Source: Sulfurovum sp. (GTDB lineage: Bacteria; Campylobacterota; Campylobacteria; Campylobacterales; Sulfurovaceae). From it: DNA of 64,000 nt. Below the pieces are notes generated by a model that was given only the letters and a program-made list of their open reading frames with translations, did no database searches and was not told where the DNA came from. Both the position numbers and the translations under genes were made by a program. This document shows positions 25,481-44,988 of this stretch, piece by piece (positions within the stretch are counted from its first letter, which is position 1; every line of letters starts with the position of its first letter). The stretch covers positions 160,661 through 224,660 of the forward strand of contig NZ_WGDD01000029.1 in NCBI RefSeq assembly GCF_015493435.1, read 5' to 3'.

Positions 25481-25858
25481 ATGAAATACGGTGAAAAAGA
25501 GATACAGGAATTTAATATTGATGCAGAAGAAAACTTCTGGCCCAATGAACATGCAAAGCACTATACGATCAACATAGAACTCCCCGAGTTCATGTGCCTT
25601 TGCCCCCGTTCGGGCTATCCTGATTTTGCTACGATGAAGCTCTCCTATGTCCCCGACAAAAAAGTCATCGAACTCAAAGCACTCAAACTTTACATCAACT
25701 CATTTATGTACAGACATATTTCACATGAAAATTCTGCCAATGAAATCTTTGATGCTCTCTACAGCAGACTGGAACCAAGATCAATGCAGCTCATTGCAGA
25801 CTTCAATCCAAGAGGGAATGTCCATACGGTCATAGAGATCGACAGTGAGAAGTTCTGA
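25481..25858 (+). CDS. queF: NADPH-dependent 7-cyano-7-deazaguanine reductase
   Basis: 125 aa, the short single-domain (unimodular) QueF. It reduces preQ0 to preQ1 in queuosine synthesis. Catalytic Cys in MCLCPRSGYPDFATMKLSYV, QueF motif ELKALKLYINSFMYRHISHE, and the end LIADFNPRGNVHTVIEI. It follows the EAL-like gene by 10 nt. Confidence 0.95.
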   Translation: MKYGEKEIQEFNIDAEENFWPNEHAKHYTINIELPEFMCLCPRSGYPDFATMKLSYVPDKKVIELKALKLYINSFMYRHISHENSANEIFDALYSRLEPRSMQLIADFNPRGNVHTVIEIDSEKF

Positions 25859-25872
25859 TATCCAAACGGTTT

Positions 25873-25889
25873 TATGACAATATGACATA
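25873..25889. promoter_or_regulatory. Operator-like site before the small HTH gene
   Basis: TATGACAATATGACATA: a TGACA direct repeat with TATG/CATA outer palindrome. It matches 16 of 17 bases of a site in front of the S24 repressor gene at 55422-55438. It lies 71 bp before the HTH start. Confidence 0.55.
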
Positions 25890-25959
25890 TATTTAGTCAC
25901 TGATCCAAAAATCCATTATCATTCCTTTTATTACCGCACCAAGTAAATACCTAAGAAGG

Positions 25960-26202
25960 ATGATAATGATGGATTTCAGAACTGTCATGCAGCGTATCAG
26001 AGAGATACTCATCGCACAGAAAAAGAAAAAAAAGATACTGGACAGAGAGATTGCCTCCGCACTGCATCTGCAGCCGCAATATTTTGCAGTTATCAAAAAA
26101 CGCAACAAAATTCCGTACGAGGCGATTGCCTATTTTGCACAAGAACATCAAATAAATATGAACTGGATATTACTTGCGCAAAAACCGCAATATTTGACCT
26201 AA
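25960..26202 (+). CDS. Small HTH protein, repressor DNA-binding domain only
   Basis: 80 aa, start after AAGGATGATA; the ATGs at 25966 and 25969 are alternatives. It matches the N-terminal domain of the S24 repressor encoded at 54710-55363: DREIASALHLQPQYFAVIKK here against DKDVAQALNIPQATFATMKK there, then RNKIPYEAI against RNSIPYAEI and NMNWILL against SVNWLFF. The peptidase half is absent. Both genes share an operator-like site, so it may compete with or modulate the larger repressor. Confidence 0.75.
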   Translation: MIMMDFRTVMQRIREILIAQKKKKKILDREIASALHLQPQYFAVIKKRNKIPYEAIAYFAQEHQINMNWILLAQKPQYLT

Positions 26203-26216
26203 TCGCCAAGAATAGC

Positions 26217-26222
26217 TATAAT
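26217..26222 (+). promoter_or_regulatory. -10 box before the DUF2853 gene
   Basis: TATAAT in AGCTATAATCTATA, 34 bp before the start codon; no -35 box seen. Confidence 0.45.
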
Positions 26223-26255
26223 CTATATATCCCAATACGATATAAAGGAATATTC

Positions 26256-26597
26256 ATGAGCACATTAGAAGAGAAAATAGCCCATTACACTGCCGTCAAC
26301 AGTGATCTTGGCCTTGGTCTGGAAAAAGACCTTATTGCCAAAGTCACCAAAGGACTTGGTCCGTCTATCTACAAAAGCGACTCGGAACTTGTTTCCTGCA
26401 GCAATAAAGAAGAATTGGCAAGAGTCAGAGAAAATTTCCTGAAAAAAAAGCTTGGATTCAAAGGACACGAAGATGATCTTGACCATGCGGTCAAAGAAGC
26501 CTGTGAAGCCATGGGGACTTCCAACCCCAAAAAATACAGAGCACTTTTTTATGCCCTGCTCGTCAGACGCCTGGGGAGAGAAGACGTTTACGACTAA
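26256..26597 (+). CDS. DUF2853 family protein
   Basis: 113 aa, all alpha. It matches DUF2853: KIAHYTAVNSDLGLGLEKDL, VTKGLGPSIYKSDSELVSCS and the C-terminal NPKKYRALFYALLVRRLGRE. No biochemical function is established for the family. It has its own -10 box and is convergent with the next gene, the two stops being 4 nt apart. Confidence 0.8.
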   Translation: MSTLEEKIAHYTAVNSDLGLGLEKDLIAKVTKGLGPSIYKSDSELVSCSNKEELARVRENFLKKKLGFKGHEDDLDHAVKEACEAMGTSNPKKYRALFYALLVRRLGREDVYD

Positions 26598-26601
26598 AGC
26601 G

Positions 26602-26967
26602 TTAGATCCTGATAAAGAGGAGATACTTTTTCCTCTCCTCATTCTTCCCGAAACCCACTATCTCCATATCATTGTACTGGGCATTCACATCCATTCTAAG
26701 CTCGTACATCATCGTATCCATATCAGATATCAAGAGCAGAGGCATAAGTTCGCCTACGGTAACCCGGGAGTCACTTTTGTCTATGTGAAAGACAAGTTGT
26801 CTGCGTACCGGATCGAGGTCATATGTGTTCAGAGGTGCTTCGCCGGCATAGGTCAGTTTGGCGGGATCATTTGCTTCTTCTTTCAAAAGCCCGGCAGTCA
26901 GTACATAATCTTCCGCATTGGCAATGGATTCACGTATGTCTTCTATGAGGTCTATGATGACTTTCAT
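26602..26967 (-). CDS. Hypothetical protein
   Basis: 121 aa, not recognised. It starts MKVIIDLIEDIRESIANAED, is acidic in the first half, and has a mixed alpha/beta pattern with no signal peptide, membrane segment or cysteine. The frame is supported by GC pattern and by its neat fit between two genes. It could be a small Campylobacterota-specific protein; no function proposed. Confidence 0.65.
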   Translation of the reverse strand: MKVIIDLIEDIRESIANAEDYVLTAGLLKEEANDPAKLTYAGEAPLNTYDLDPVRRQLVFHIDKSDSRVTVGELMPLLLISDMDTMMYELRMDVNAQYNDMEIVGFGKNEERKKYLLFIRI

Positions 26968-27112
26968 GGATTGCTTCCTTGCGTTAAAATTAAGAAATTA
27001 TAGTATAAATGTTTGAATATATAGGGAAACACGTAAGGTGAAATCATTAAGATCTCTGTTGAGTTGTATCCAGATATGAATGTTTGGGTAAAGGGGCTTA
27101 CGTAGGGTAAGT

Positions 27113-27140
27113 GACCGAACGAAGCAAAGCCCGTTCGGTC
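27113..27140 (-). terminator. Hairpin after fusA
   Basis: GACCGAACG and CGTTCGGTC (9-bp perfect arms) about 25 nt after the fusA stop on the minus strand. No T-run follows, so it could be a 3' stabiliser or a rho-independent terminator of weak type. Confidence 0.5.
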
Positions 27141-27165
27141 AAATATACGGTAAAGAAATCCGAAA

Positions 27166-29256
27166 TTAGCTATTACGCTTTTCGATGATTTCCTTCGCCA
27201 CATTCTGAGGAACTTCCTCGTAATGATCGAATTCCATAGCATAGGTTGCACGGCCCTGAGTCATAGATCTCAGGTCTGTGGAGTAACCGAACATTTCTGA
27301 AAGAGGAACGAACGCATTCACGATTTTGTTACCCGCTCTATCATCCATACCGTTCACCTGCCCACGTCTTTTTGCAACGTCACCGATGACATCACCCATG
27401 AACTCTTCAGGTACTTCCACTTCCACTTTCATCATTGGCTCAAGAATAACAGGGTTGGCTTCTCTACAACCGTCTCTGAATCCCATAGAACCTGCAAGTT
27501 TAAACGCCATTTCAGAGGAGTCGACATCGTGGTAAGACCCATCATAAAGTGTTACTTTCACGTCTTCAACCGGATACCCTGCCTGGATACCTCTTGCCAT
27601 TGCTTCCTGTACACCTTTGTTCACCGGCTGGATAAATTCTTTAGGAACAACCCCGCCTTTGACTTCATCAACAAATTCATACCCGAAACCTGGTTCCTGC
27701 GGCTCGATCTTGAGGAATACGTGACCATACTGTCCGCGTCCACCGGATTGTTTCGCGTACTTGTACTCTTTGTTGACCGCTTTACGGATGGTTTCACGGT
27801 AAGCAACCTGCGGTGCACCCACTTCAGCCTCAACATTAAACTCTCTCTTCATTCGGTCTACAAGGATCTCCAGGTGAAGCTCACCCATTCCCGAAATAAT
27901 TGTCTGACCGGATTCTTCGTCTGTATTGACACGGAACGACGGATCTTCCGCAGCAAGCTTGGAGAGTGCGATACCCATTTTTTCCTGGTCAGCTTTTGTT
28001 TTAGGCTCAACCGCAACAGAGATAACCGGATCCGGGAAGTCCATTCTTTCAAGAACCACTTTGTCTTTGTCTGAACAAAGGGTATCTCCGGTCGTTGTAT
28101 TCTTAAGACCAACAACCGCACCGATCTCACCTGCATAGATCTCAGAGACTTCTTCTCTTTTGATCGCATGCATTTTCATGATACGGCCGACTCTTTCCTT
28201 CTTCTCTTTGGTAGAGTTCAGTACATAAGAACCGGACTCAAGCGAACCTCTGTAGACACGGATGAACGTCAACTGTCCCACGAACGGGTCAGTCATGATC
28301 TTGAATGCCAATGAAGCGAATGGGCCATCATCAGTAGACTCAACAATGACTTCTTTGGTCTCGTCATCCATTTCAGTACCTCTGATCGGTGGTGCTTCAA
28401 CCGGAGACGGAAGGTAGGCAACAACAGCGTCAAGCAGTGTCTGAACACCTTTGTTTTTAAAAGCAGTTCCCGGAAGCATAGGCACAACGTGCATACCGAT
28501 AGTCGCCGCCTTGATACCAGCTACGATCTCTTCTTCAGTAAGTTCTTCGCCTTCCATATATTTTTCCATCAGCGTTTCATTACCGTCAACTTCAGAGATA
28601 CCTTCAATCAGTTTTTCTCTCCACTCATCAGCTTGATCTTGAAGTTCAGCACGGATTGGCTGTACATGGTAGTTAGAACCCATTTCAGCGTCCTGATCCC
28701 AAACAACTTCTTGCATTTTAACAAGATCAACCACGCCTTCGAAGTTCTCTTCCGCACCGATAGGAAGCTGGATCACCAGCGGATTCCCTTTAAGTCTGTC
28801 TCTGATCTGTCTTTCAACTTCCAGGAAATCAGCACCGGTTCTGTCCATTTTGTTGACAAATACAAGTGAAGGTACACCGTAACGGTTTCTCTGTCTCCAT
28901 ACTGTCTCTGATTGCGGTTGAACCCCACCTACAGCACAAAATACAGATACAGCACCGTCAAGTACTCTCATCGATCTTTCAACTTCGATTGTAAAGTCAA
29001 CGTGGCCCGGAGTGTCAATAATATTGATCTGTTTGCCCAACCACTCACATGTTGTTGCAGCAGAAGTAATCGTAATACCTCTTTCCTGCTCCTGCTCCAT
29101 CCAGTCCATTGTTGCTGCACCGTCGTGAACTTCACCGATCTTGTGTTCAACACCCGTATAAAAAAGGATTCTTTCCGTTGTTGTTGTTTTACCTGCATCA
29201 ATGTGCGCGGCAATACCGATGTTTCTTACGTCTTCAAGTTTGTGCGTTCTTGCCAT
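27166..29256 (-). CDS. fusA: Elongation factor G
   Basis: 696 aa, full length. The GTPase that drives translocation. G1 [20 protein letters not shown], switch [23 protein letters not shown]4 [10 protein letters not shown]; domain II-V sequence is regular, with [15 protein letters not shown] in domain IV and [12 protein letters not shown] at the end. It is the last gene of the rpsL-rpsG-fusA string; tuf lies apart, 14 kb upstream in transcription direction. Confidence 0.98.
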   Translation of the reverse strand: MARTHKLEDVRNIGIAAHIDAGKTTTTERILFYTGVEHKIGEVHDGAATMDWMEQEQERGITITSAATTCEWLGKQINIIDTPGHVDFTIEVERSMRVLDGAVSVFCAVGGVQPQSETVWRQRNRYGVPSLVFVNKMDRTGADFLEVERQIRDRLKGNPLVIQLPIGAEENFEGVVDLVKMQEVVWDQDAEMGSNYHVQPIRAELQDQADEWREKLIEGISEVDGNETLMEKYMEGEELTEEEIVAGIKAATIGMHVVPMLPGTAFKNKGVQTLLDAVVAYLPSPVEAPPIRGTEMDDETKEVIVESTDDGPFASLAFKIMTDPFVGQLTFIRVYRGSLESGSYVLNSTKEKKERVGRIMKMHAIKREEVSEIYAGEIGAVVGLKNTTTGDTLCSDKDKVVLERMDFPDPVISVAVEPKTKADQEKMGIALSKLAAEDPSFRVNTDEESGQTIISGMGELHLEILVDRMKREFNVEAEVGAPQVAYRETIRKAVNKEYKYAKQSGGRGQYGHVFLKIEPQEPGFGYEFVDEVKGGVVPKEFIQPVNKGVQEAMARGIQAGYPVEDVKVTLYDGSYHDVDSSEMAFKLAGSMGFRDGCREANPVILEPMMKVEVEVPEEFMGDVIGDVAKRRGQVNGMDDRAGNKIVNAFVPLSEMFGYSTDLRSMTQGRATYAMEFDHYEEVPQNVAKEIIEKRNS

Positions 29257-29267
29257 AACTTAGTTCC

Positions 29268-29750
<483 letters not shown>

Positions 29751-29856
29751 TTATATAATTTACTCAAGTCTTGTCCCCTAAGGATATATGACAACACCTG
29801 TCTCAAGCTCATCTCTAAGCTAAACTTTTATTTTTCTGCCTGTCAATAATCAGAGA

Positions 29857-30231
29857 TTATTTTTTAGGTTTTTTCGTACCGTACTTAGAACGTGCAACCG
29901 TTCTGCCATTTACACCTGATGCATCCAGAGCACCACGAACAATGTGATACTTCACACCAGGTAAATCTTTAATCCTTCCTCCACGTACGAGTACGATAGA
30001 GTGCTCTTGAAGGTTGTGACCTTCACCACCGATATATGAGATCACTTCAAATCCTGATGTGAGTCTGACTTTTGCCACTTTTCTAAGTGCTGAGTTAGGT
30101 TTTTTTGGAGTTGTTGTGTAAACTCTTGTACATACGCCTCTTCTCTGAGGACATTTTACGAGCGCAGGTGATTTTGATTTTTTCACTTGCTTTTTACGTT
30201 CTTTACGAATCAATTGGTTAATTGTAGGCAA
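29857..30231 (-). CDS. rpsL: 30S ribosomal protein S12
   Basis: 124 aa. It forms part of the decoding site. [40 protein letters not shown] (the Lys of the streptomycin-resistance loop is present, TPKKPNS), and [20 protein letters not shown]. First gene of the rpsL-rpsG-fusA string. The 207 bp to rpoC upstream hold no gene that I can see. Confidence 0.98.
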   Translation of the reverse strand: MPTINQLIRKERKKQVKKSKSPALVKCPQRRGVCTRVYTTTPKKPNSALRKVAKVRLTSGFEVISYIGGEGHNLQEHSIVLVRGGRIKDLPGVKYHIVRGALDASGVNGRTVARSKYGTKKPKK

Positions 30232-30438
30232 ATCGTTTCCTTTCTTTGTTAGTTTGAATTGAATCTGGCTGTTACACCATAATTAAAGACTCAAAAAGCC
30301 CTTATCTATGGTCTACAGAGATAAAAATGGAGGCATATTATATCGAAAAATTCTTTGTTTTTTCTTATGTTTAAGTAATGAACTGTGCGGGAGGTATTCA
30401 TGCCACGCAAAAAGTGACATGAATGGGGGAAATACTGC

Positions 30439-39133
<8,695 letters not shown>

Positions 39134-39178
39134 TCATTGTTAAGAACGCTTGTAGAGCAAAGCCTAAAAATATTCAAA

Positions 39179-39227
39179 AGCCAGATAAAGTGCCCAGAGT
39201 ATGCCATAGGGAGCACCTTAACTGGCT
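39179..39227 (-). promoter_or_regulatory. Hairpin in the rplL-rpoB gap (candidate attenuator or processing site)
   Basis: AGCCAGATAAAGTGC (39179-39193) pairs with GCACCTTAACTGGCT (39213-39227): a stem of 15 with two mismatches. On the minus strand it is followed by TTTGAATATTTTTAGG. A second small stem (CAGGC/GCCTG) lies near 39409-39423. Many bacteria have an attenuator or RNase III site at this place between rplL and rpoB. Confidence 0.5.
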
Positions 39228-39447
39228 CTTGTGTCACGAATACCGTCTACGATGGAAGCAATTTTGGTAATCGTATTTTAGATTTTGTCAATAAGGTTTA
39301 ATAGTATTTGTTAATGTATTAGATACACAAAGAAACTATTAGAGGAGGGTATGAAATGTCTCCGAATAGTTTATCGCTGTATCCAAGTAGGTTACACGCG
39401 CTGATGCTCAGGCAGACAGCCTGAACACCGCTCAATAATCGGAAGGA

Positions 39448-39822
39448 TTATTTAAGCTCACAAGAAGCACCCGCTTCTTCAATTTGCTTTTTAAGCTCTT
39501 CAGCTTCTTCTTTTGAAACACCCTCTTTAAGTACAGATGGAGTCTCTTCTACCGCAGCTTTCGCTTCTTTAAGACCAAGACCTGTGATCGCTCTTACCAC
39601 TTTGATCGCGTTGATCTTCTTAGCACCTGCATCGGTAAGCACTACGTCAAATTCTGTTTGCTCTTCAGCAGCCTCACCGCCTGCAGCAGCTCCGCCGGCA
39701 GCTACGACTGTAGCCTGTGCAGTTACGCCGAATTTTTCTTCGAATTCTTTTACAAGCTCTGAGAGCTCAAGAACAGACAAGTTTGAGATAAACTCTAATA
39801 CATCTTCTTTAGTTGTTGCCAT
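39448..39822 (-). CDS. rplL: 50S ribosomal protein L7/L12
   Basis: 124 aa, acidic stalk protein that recruits translation GTPases. N-terminal dimer domain [20 protein letters not shown], the Ala/Gly-rich hinge [20 protein letters not shown], and the C-terminal [20 protein letters not shown]. Follows rplJ by 87 nt. Confidence 0.98.
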   Translation of the reverse strand: MATTKEDVLEFISNLSVLELSELVKEFEEKFGVTAQATVVAAGGAAAGGEAAEEQTEFDVVLTDAGAKKINAIKVVRAITGLGLKEAKAAVEETPSVLKEGVSKEEAEELKKQIEEAGASCELK

Positions 39823-39909
39823 TTTTATTTCCTTAAAAATATTTTTTAACCATAATAAATGAGAAATAGTCTATTTCCCAACAAAGAGCCACGCGGCTCT
39901 CACCACGCA

Positions 39910-40395
39910 TTACGCCTCTGATTCTTTTTTATCAGCAAGTGCTTTCAAGCCGATTGTGAAGTTCTGTACCGGAGCATTCCAAACATTAAGAAGCATACCG
40001 ATAAGTTCGTCTCTTGTAGGAAGTTTAGCCATCGCATTGATGGTTTCCATAGAAGCGACTTCACCTGCGATCAGACCTGTCTTTATTTTAAAGTTGTCTG
40101 CGAACTGTGTTGCCGCTTTGTCAGCGATTTTACAAGGAAGTACTTGTGTATCACCCCAGATTACAAGGTTTGTGTCTTTAAAGTCTACGGCTTCACATCC
40201 CGCATTTTGCAATGCGATCGCTGCAAGTCTGTTTTTAATAACTTTGACATTGGTATCTTCCTCTTTGGCAAGATTTCTTACGATCTCAAGATTTTCAACC
40301 GTCATACCTTTGTAATCACAAACGATAATGGCACCAGCGTCTTTAAACGCTTCTGTCATTTCTGCGACCAATTCTTCTTTTCTGGTTCTTGTCAT
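39910..40395 (-). CDS. rplJ: 50S ribosomal protein L10
   Basis: 161 aa from the ATG at 40395 (MTRTRKEELVAEMTEAFKDA) behind AAGGAGAAAAT; the longer frame reaches into the leader. It anchors L7/L12 dimers to the ribosome. IIVCDYKGMTVENLEIVRNL, VIKNRLAAIALQNAG and LPTRDELIGMLLNVWNAPVQ are typical. It is expected to bind its own leader mRNA. Confidence 0.97.
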   Translation of the reverse strand: MTRTRKEELVAEMTEAFKDAGAIIVCDYKGMTVENLEIVRNLAKEEDTNVKVIKNRLAAIALQNAGCEAVDFKDTNLVIWGDTQVLPCKIADKAATQFADNFKIKTGLIAGEVASMETINAMAKLPTRDELIGMLLNVWNAPVQNFTIGLKALADKKESEA

Positions 40396-40604
40396 ATTTT
40401 CTCCTTCCGATCTACAAAAGGGTATGGTTACCCACACATACAGCTTTTCAGCTCTATTAATTAAGCTTTCGCCCCTCTTGTCTTTGACCTAAGATGCGAG
40501 AAATCACCGCTTTGGTATTTCATCGAAAACGACTCACGGTTACTCTCAAAAAAACCCTACATATAGCGCTCTTTTGAAAATAGGACTCCGGCCAAAGCCG
40601 GAGT
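40396..40604 (-). promoter_or_regulatory. Leader of rplJ-rplL (candidate L10 autoregulatory region)
   Basis: About 210 nt between rplA and rplJ without a gene. At its start a perfect hairpin ACTCCGGC-CAAA-GCCGGAGT (40585-40604) follows the rplA stop by 10 nt and could end part of the transcripts. The rest has short stems. In most bacteria an L10-binding leader lies at this spot; I do not identify the kink-turn with certainty. Confidence 0.5.
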
Positions 40605-40613
40605 AGAGAAAAA

Positions 40614-41318
40614 TTATTTTATTTCCATTACTTCAGAGGCATCCAGCGTGATCGCCGGGCTCATGGTCAATGATACCGCTGTATTTGTAATATATCTTCC
40701 TTTTGCAGAAGCCGGCTTCATTCTGTTGATCTTTTCAATCAGTGTGATGAAGTTCTCTTTGATCTTGTCTCCATCAAAAGAAATTTTACCGATGCCAGCG
40801 TGGATATTGCCTTTTTTATCCACTCTGAAGTTTACCTGGCCGCCTTTGGCATTTTCAACTGCTTTGGCTACATCCATAGTTACTGTACCGGTTTTAGGGT
40901 TTGGCATCAGACCTTTTGGTCCAAGTACTCTTGCTACTTTACCAAGTACACCCATCATGTCCGGTGTAGAGATAACGATATCGAAATCGATCTTCCCTGC
41001 CTGGATGTCTTCGATAAGATCCGCTGCACCGACAAGATCGGCACCTGCTGCTTTCGCTTCATCCGCTTTTGCATCTTTGGCAAATACGGCTACTCTTACT
41101 TTTTTACCTGTACCATGAGGAAGAACAACTGATCCTCTAACCATCTGGTCTGCATGTCTCGGGTCAACATTGAGGTTCAACGCCACTTCAACAGTTTCAT
41201 CGAACTTTGCAGACTTGAGTTCTTTAAGCGTTGCCATTGCTTCATCAACGCTGTACTCTTTTGTTGCATCCACTTTCTTCAGCAGTGCTTCTCTTCTTTT
41301 ACTTAATTTTTTTGCCAT
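40614..41318 (-). CDS. rplA: 50S ribosomal protein L1
   Basis: 234 aa from the ATG at 41318 ([20 protein letters not shown]) behind GGAGAAAAAA. Forms the L1 stalk at the E site. Conserved [60 protein letters not shown]. Second gene of rplK-rplA. Confidence 0.98.
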   Translation of the reverse strand: MAKKLSKRREALLKKVDATKEYSVDEAMATLKELKSAKFDETVEVALNLNVDPRHADQMVRGSVVLPHGTGKKVRVAVFAKDAKADEAKAAGADLVGAADLIEDIQAGKIDFDIVISTPDMMGVLGKVARVLGPKGLMPNPKTGTVTMDVAKAVENAKGGQVNFRVDKKGNIHAGIGKISFDGDKIKENFITLIEKINRMKPASAKGRYITNTAVSLTMSPAITLDASEVMEIK

Positions 41319-41406
41319 TTTTTTCTCCGCTCTAATTGCTCCCACATATTTTAAATCATGTGGTTCAGATTTTATTTTTTATCTCAGTACGGTCAAGTTG
41401 CAGACT

Positions 41407-41832
41407 TTAGTCTACGATTTCGATTCCCATACTTCTGCAAGAACCTGCAATGATCTTTGCCGCAGCTTCCCTGTCGTTTGTGTTAAGGTCGGCGATCTTC
41501 TGGTCAATGACTTCATCAAGTTTTGCTTTGCTGATGGATCCTACTTTGTTCAAAATCGGATTGTCTGTACCTTTCTTGATACCCGCAGCCTTAAGGATAA
41601 GGTCGCTTGCAGGAGGCTGTTTTGTTTCAAATGTAAAACTTCTATCTGCATATACTGTTACAATAACAGGTATTTTGAATCCCATTTTATCTTTCGTCTT
41701 CTCATTGAAAGCTTTACAAAACTCCATAATATTGACACCACGCTGTCCAAGCGCCGGACCTACCGGTGGTGACGGGTTAGCTGATCCCGCAGGGATCATC
41801 ATTTTAAACTTCTCAGTTATTTTTTTTGCCAT
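41407..41832 (-). CDS. rplK: 50S ribosomal protein L11
   Basis: 141 aa. Binds the GTPase-associated centre of 23S r[23 protein letters not shown] is the proline-rich N-terminal site; [20 protein letters not shown] and the C-terminal RNA-binding [17 protein letters not shown] follow. Lies between nusG and rplA. Confidence 0.98.
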   Translation of the reverse strand: MAKKITEKFKMMIPAGSANPSPPVGPALGQRGVNIMEFCKAFNEKTKDKMGFKIPVIVTVYADRSFTFETKQPPASDLILKAAGIKKGTDNPILNKVGSISKAKLDEVIDQKIADLNTNDREAAAKIIAGSCRSMGIEIVD

Positions 41833-41866
41833 CTGTTCTTCCTTTGTATGATTTAACCGCTAAGGG

Positions 41867-42397
41867 TTATATAATTTTTTCTACCTGGGTGTAGAGGATC
41901 TCAACCGGTGTATTCCTGCCGAAGATCGAAACATTCAACTTTAATTTGCCATGGTCGAGATCGTATTCTTCTACCATACCGGTAAAGTTTGCGAACGGAC
42001 CGTCTACGATACGAACCATTTCACCTGTTTCAAAATCAACTTTCGGTCTCGGTGCACTCTTCTGTTCCATCTTGTCCAGAATCACTTTGATATCCGCTTC
42101 AGTCAGAGCTGTAGGTGTCTTTTGTTCACCGATAAATCTAGATACTCTTGGCAGAGACTGTATCTTGTGCCAAAGGTCAGTATCCAGGTCTATATGTGCG
42201 AAAGCATACCCTGGGTACAGCGTTCTTTCCGTTATCTTTTTTTCGCCGTTCTTAACTTCAATAACTTCTTCTGTAGGAACCACGATACGTTCAACTTTAT
42301 CTTCGATACCATAATCGACCACAAGCTGCTCAATTGCTCTTTTTACAGAGAGTTCGCTACCTGAATATGTTTGAATTGCATACCATTGAAAAGCCAT
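41867..42397 (-). CDS. nusG: Transcription termination/antitermination protein NusG
   Basis: 176 aa. NGN domain with WYAIQTYSGSELSVKRAIEQ and LYPGYAFAHIDLDTDLWHKI; KOW domain with DFETGEMVRIVDGPFANFTG. It binds RNA polymerase and couples it to Rho or to the ribosome. It starts 12 nt after secE. Confidence 0.98.
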   Translation of the reverse strand: MAFQWYAIQTYSGSELSVKRAIEQLVVDYGIEDKVERIVVPTEEVIEVKNGEKKITERTLYPGYAFAHIDLDTDLWHKIQSLPRVSRFIGEQKTPTALTEADIKVILDKMEQKSAPRPKVDFETGEMVRIVDGPFANFTGMVEEYDLDHGKLKLNVSIFGRNTPVEILYTQVEKII

Positions 42398-42409
42398 TTT
42401 CTATTTACC

Positions 42410-42589
42410 TTATAAAACTGATGAAATGATTGATGACATCAAAAGGTCAACCAATGCTAAAAATATTGATATTACAGTCACTACGAGGAGTACTGCCAAA
42501 AATGCTTGTCTAACTTGTACTTTAGTTGGAAATATTACTTTATGGAGCTCCGCTTTCGCGTTTGCAATAAATGTTGAAATTTTTCCCAT
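42410..42589 (-). CDS. secE: Preprotein translocase subunit SecE
   Basis: 59 aa, the short single-span SecE. MGKISTFIANAKAELHKVIF has the conserved amphipathic helix, followed by PTKVQVRQAF and one membrane segment (LAVLLVVTVISIFLALVDLL). It clamps SecY. Position between tRNA-Trp and nusG is the classical one. Confidence 0.95.
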   Translation of the reverse strand: MGKISTFIANAKAELHKVIFPTKVQVRQAFLAVLLVVTVISIFLALVDLLMSSIISSVL

Positions 42590-42607
42590 TTTGTGTTACC
42601 TTTGTTA

Positions 42608-42683
42608 TGGCAGGCCAAGAGGGACTCGAACCCCCGGCACCTGGTTTTGGAGACCAGTGCTCTACCAACTGAGCTATTGGCCT
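42608..42683 (-). tRNA. tRNA-Trp (CCA)
   Basis: 76 nt including an encoded 3' CCA. Acceptor stem AGGCCAA/TTGGCCT, D arm AGCTCAGTTGGTAGAGC, anticodon loop CTCCAAA (anticodon CCA), T arm with GGTTCGAGTC. Lies between rpmG and secE. Confidence 0.96.
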
Positions 42684-42748
42684 AAATACTATTTAGGTTG
42701 CCATTCGGACCAGAAGTCCAAATGACGGTTTTAGCAGAATAAAACTGA

Positions 42749-42901
42749 TTACAGTTTCATCTCTTTGTGTACTGTGTGCTCTTTGCACCACTTGCAGTAT
42801 TTTTTAAGTGCAAGCTTTTCCGTTGTCGTTTTTTTATTCTTTGTTGTGTGATAGTTACGTCTTGTACACTTCTCACAACCAAGGTGAACTGTTTCTCTCA
42901 T
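42749..42901 (-). CDS. rpmG: 50S ribosomal protein L33
   Basis: 50 aa: [20 protein letters not shown], then [20 protein letters not shown] and [10 protein letters not shown]. Two CxxC pairs (CEKC and CKWC) make it the zinc-binding form. Preceded by GGAGATAAT. Between tuf and tRNA-Trp, as in other Campylobacterota. Confidence 0.95.
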   Translation of the reverse strand: MRETVHLGCEKCTRRNYHTTKNKKTTTEKLALKKYCKWCKEHTVHKEMKL

Positions 42902-42953
42902 TATTATCTCCTATGATAAGTTTGCAGGAAGAAGTCTTCCTGCAAGTGTTTTC

Positions 42954-44162
42954 TTAAGCAATAATCTTAGAAACAACACCGGCACCAACAGTTCTACCAC
43001 CCTCACGGATAGCGAATCTTGTACCTTCGTCAAGTGCAACCGGAGCAATCAGTTCAACATTGATCTTGACATTGTCCCCTGGCATAACCATTTCAGTACC
43101 TTCCTGCAGCTTCACAGAACCTGTTACGTCAGTTGTACGTACATAGAACTGAGGTCTGTAGTTGTCAAAGAATGGAGTGTGTCTACCACCTTCCTCTTTA
43201 GTCAGTACATAGACTTCGGCTTCGAACTGAGTATGAGGAGTGATTGAACCCGGTTTACAAAGAACCATACCTCTTTGTACATCTTCTTTGGCAATACCAC
43301 GGATAAGAACACCACAGTTATCACCTGCAATACCGCAATCCATTTCCTTACGGAACATTTCAACACCTGTAACAGTTGTTTTCTGTGTATCTTTAAGACC
43401 AACGATTTCAACTTCGTCACCGACACATACCTGACCTCTGTCAACTTTACCGGTTACAACCGTACCACGACCCTGAATAGTAAAGATATCTTCGATCGCC
43501 ATTAGGAAATCTTTGTCAGTTTCTCTTTTTGGCTCTGGGATATATGTATCAACTTCAGCCATAAGGTTTGTAATTTTTTCTGACCACTCACCGAGTGTAC
43601 CGGTTTTTGCTTCTTCAAGTGCCTGGAATGCAGAACCGGCTACGATTGGCGTATCGTCACCCGGGAAGTCATATTCAGAAAGAAGTTCACGTACTTCCAT
43701 CTCTACAAGCTCAAGCATCTCTTCTTTGTCTTCATCATCAAGCTGATCTTCTTTGTTCAGGAATACAACGATGTATGGTACACCTACCTGCTTGGAGAGA
43801 AGGATGTGCTCTCTGGTTTGAGCCATTGGACCGTCAGTTGCAGCAATAACAAGAATCGCACCGTCCATTTGAGCAGCACCTGTAATCATGTTTTTAACGT
43901 AGTCAGCGTGACCTGGACAGTCTACGTGAGCATAGTGTCTGTTTGCCGTTTCATACTCTACGTGAGAAGTAGCAATTGTAATTCCTCTTTCTCTCTCTTC
44001 TGGTGCGTTATCGATTGCATCGTAATCCATAAGCTCAGTATCACCTGCTACAGCGAGTACCGCTGTAATTGCAGCTGTCAATGTAGTTTTACCGTGGTCA
44101 ACGTGACCGATAGTACCGATGTTAACATGCGGTTTTGTTCGTTCGAATTTTTCTTTAGCCAT
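42954..44162 (-). CDS. tuf: Elongation factor Tu
   Basis: 402 aa. Delivers aminoacyl-tRNA. G1 [21 protein letters not shown]3 [21 protein letters not shown]4 written NKEDQLDDE (Glu where NKCD/NKVD is more common), domain [22 protein letters not shown], domain [23 protein letters not shown] and the terminal [12 protein letters not shown]. Only copy in the window. Confidence 0.98.
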   Translation of the reverse strand: MAKEKFERTKPHVNIGTIGHVDHGKTTLTAAITAVLAVAGDTELMDYDAIDNAPEERERGITIATSHVEYETANRHYAHVDCPGHADYVKNMITGAAQMDGAILVIAATDGPMAQTREHILLSKQVGVPYIVVFLNKEDQLDDEDKEEMLELVEMEVRELLSEYDFPGDDTPIVAGSAFQALEEAKTGTLGEWSEKITNLMAEVDTYIPEPKRETDKDFLMAIEDIFTIQGRGTVVTGKVDRGQVCVGDEVEIVGLKDTQKTTVTGVEMFRKEMDCGIAGDNCGVLIRGIAKEDVQRGMVLCKPGSITPHTQFEAEVYVLTKEEGGRHTPFFDNYRPQFYVRTTDVTGSVKLQEGTEMVMPGDNVKINVELIAPVALDEGTRFAIREGGRTVGAGVVSKIIA

Positions 44163-44287
44163 GCTTTTCTCCTAGCGTAAAATGTTTTAAAGGCAATATT
44201 ATACCTAAAATTTCTTATGACCCCATACCGATATGGACAAAACTATTACACCACTGTAACACTTTTGTCCATATTTCTTATGGAACG

Positions 44288-44362
<75 letters not shown>

Positions 44363-44509
44363 AACTCTATAGTTAATAACGTTTAATATTAAATCAATTT
44401 TGTCTGAGATTATTAGTAGCATAAGGATAAACAAGCAAGTTGCCTGAACCGATCTGCTGAAGTTAATAATAGTATGTGAAGTACATAATTCACACAGCTC
44501 CCAGTTATT

Positions 44510-44586
<77 letters not shown>

Positions 44587-44607
44587 GTCTTTATGTGACT
44601 TAACATA

Positions 44608-44692
<85 letters not shown>

Positions 44693-44749
44693 ACGTAATA
44701 TTTCATTTGTCGTATTACTGGTACAAACACTGATAATTATTGTTTTAAA

Positions 44750-44825
44750 TGGAGCTGGTAAAGGGACTCGAACCCCCGACCTGCTGATTACAAATCAGCT
44801 GCTCTACCAGCTGAGCTACACCAGC
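44750..44825 (-). tRNA. tRNA-Thr (TGT)
   Basis: 76 nt with encoded CCA. Acceptor GCTGGTG, anticodon stem GCTGA/TCAGC around loop TTTGTAA (anticodon TGT), T arm GGGGGTTCGAGTCCC. First tRNA of the Thr-Tyr-Gly-Thr-tuf cluster. Confidence 0.95.
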
Positions 44826-44988
44826 ACCATCACATTCTGAAAAGTTATTCCAATCAAAATGGACGGGAATTATAGACAAAAAAATTTTAAAAGTCAAGCT
44901 TTTTTGAAAAAAAACACTTAATTTCTCTTTTTTTAAGTAATTTCAATAGAATACAGTCACAAAATAATGACCAAGGAACCTATCTGTC

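Noticed and set aside
42954..44162. EF-Tu G4 motif NKED as an antibiotic-related change
   Set aside because: The N-K-x-D pattern is kept and this position varies among natural EF-Tu proteins.
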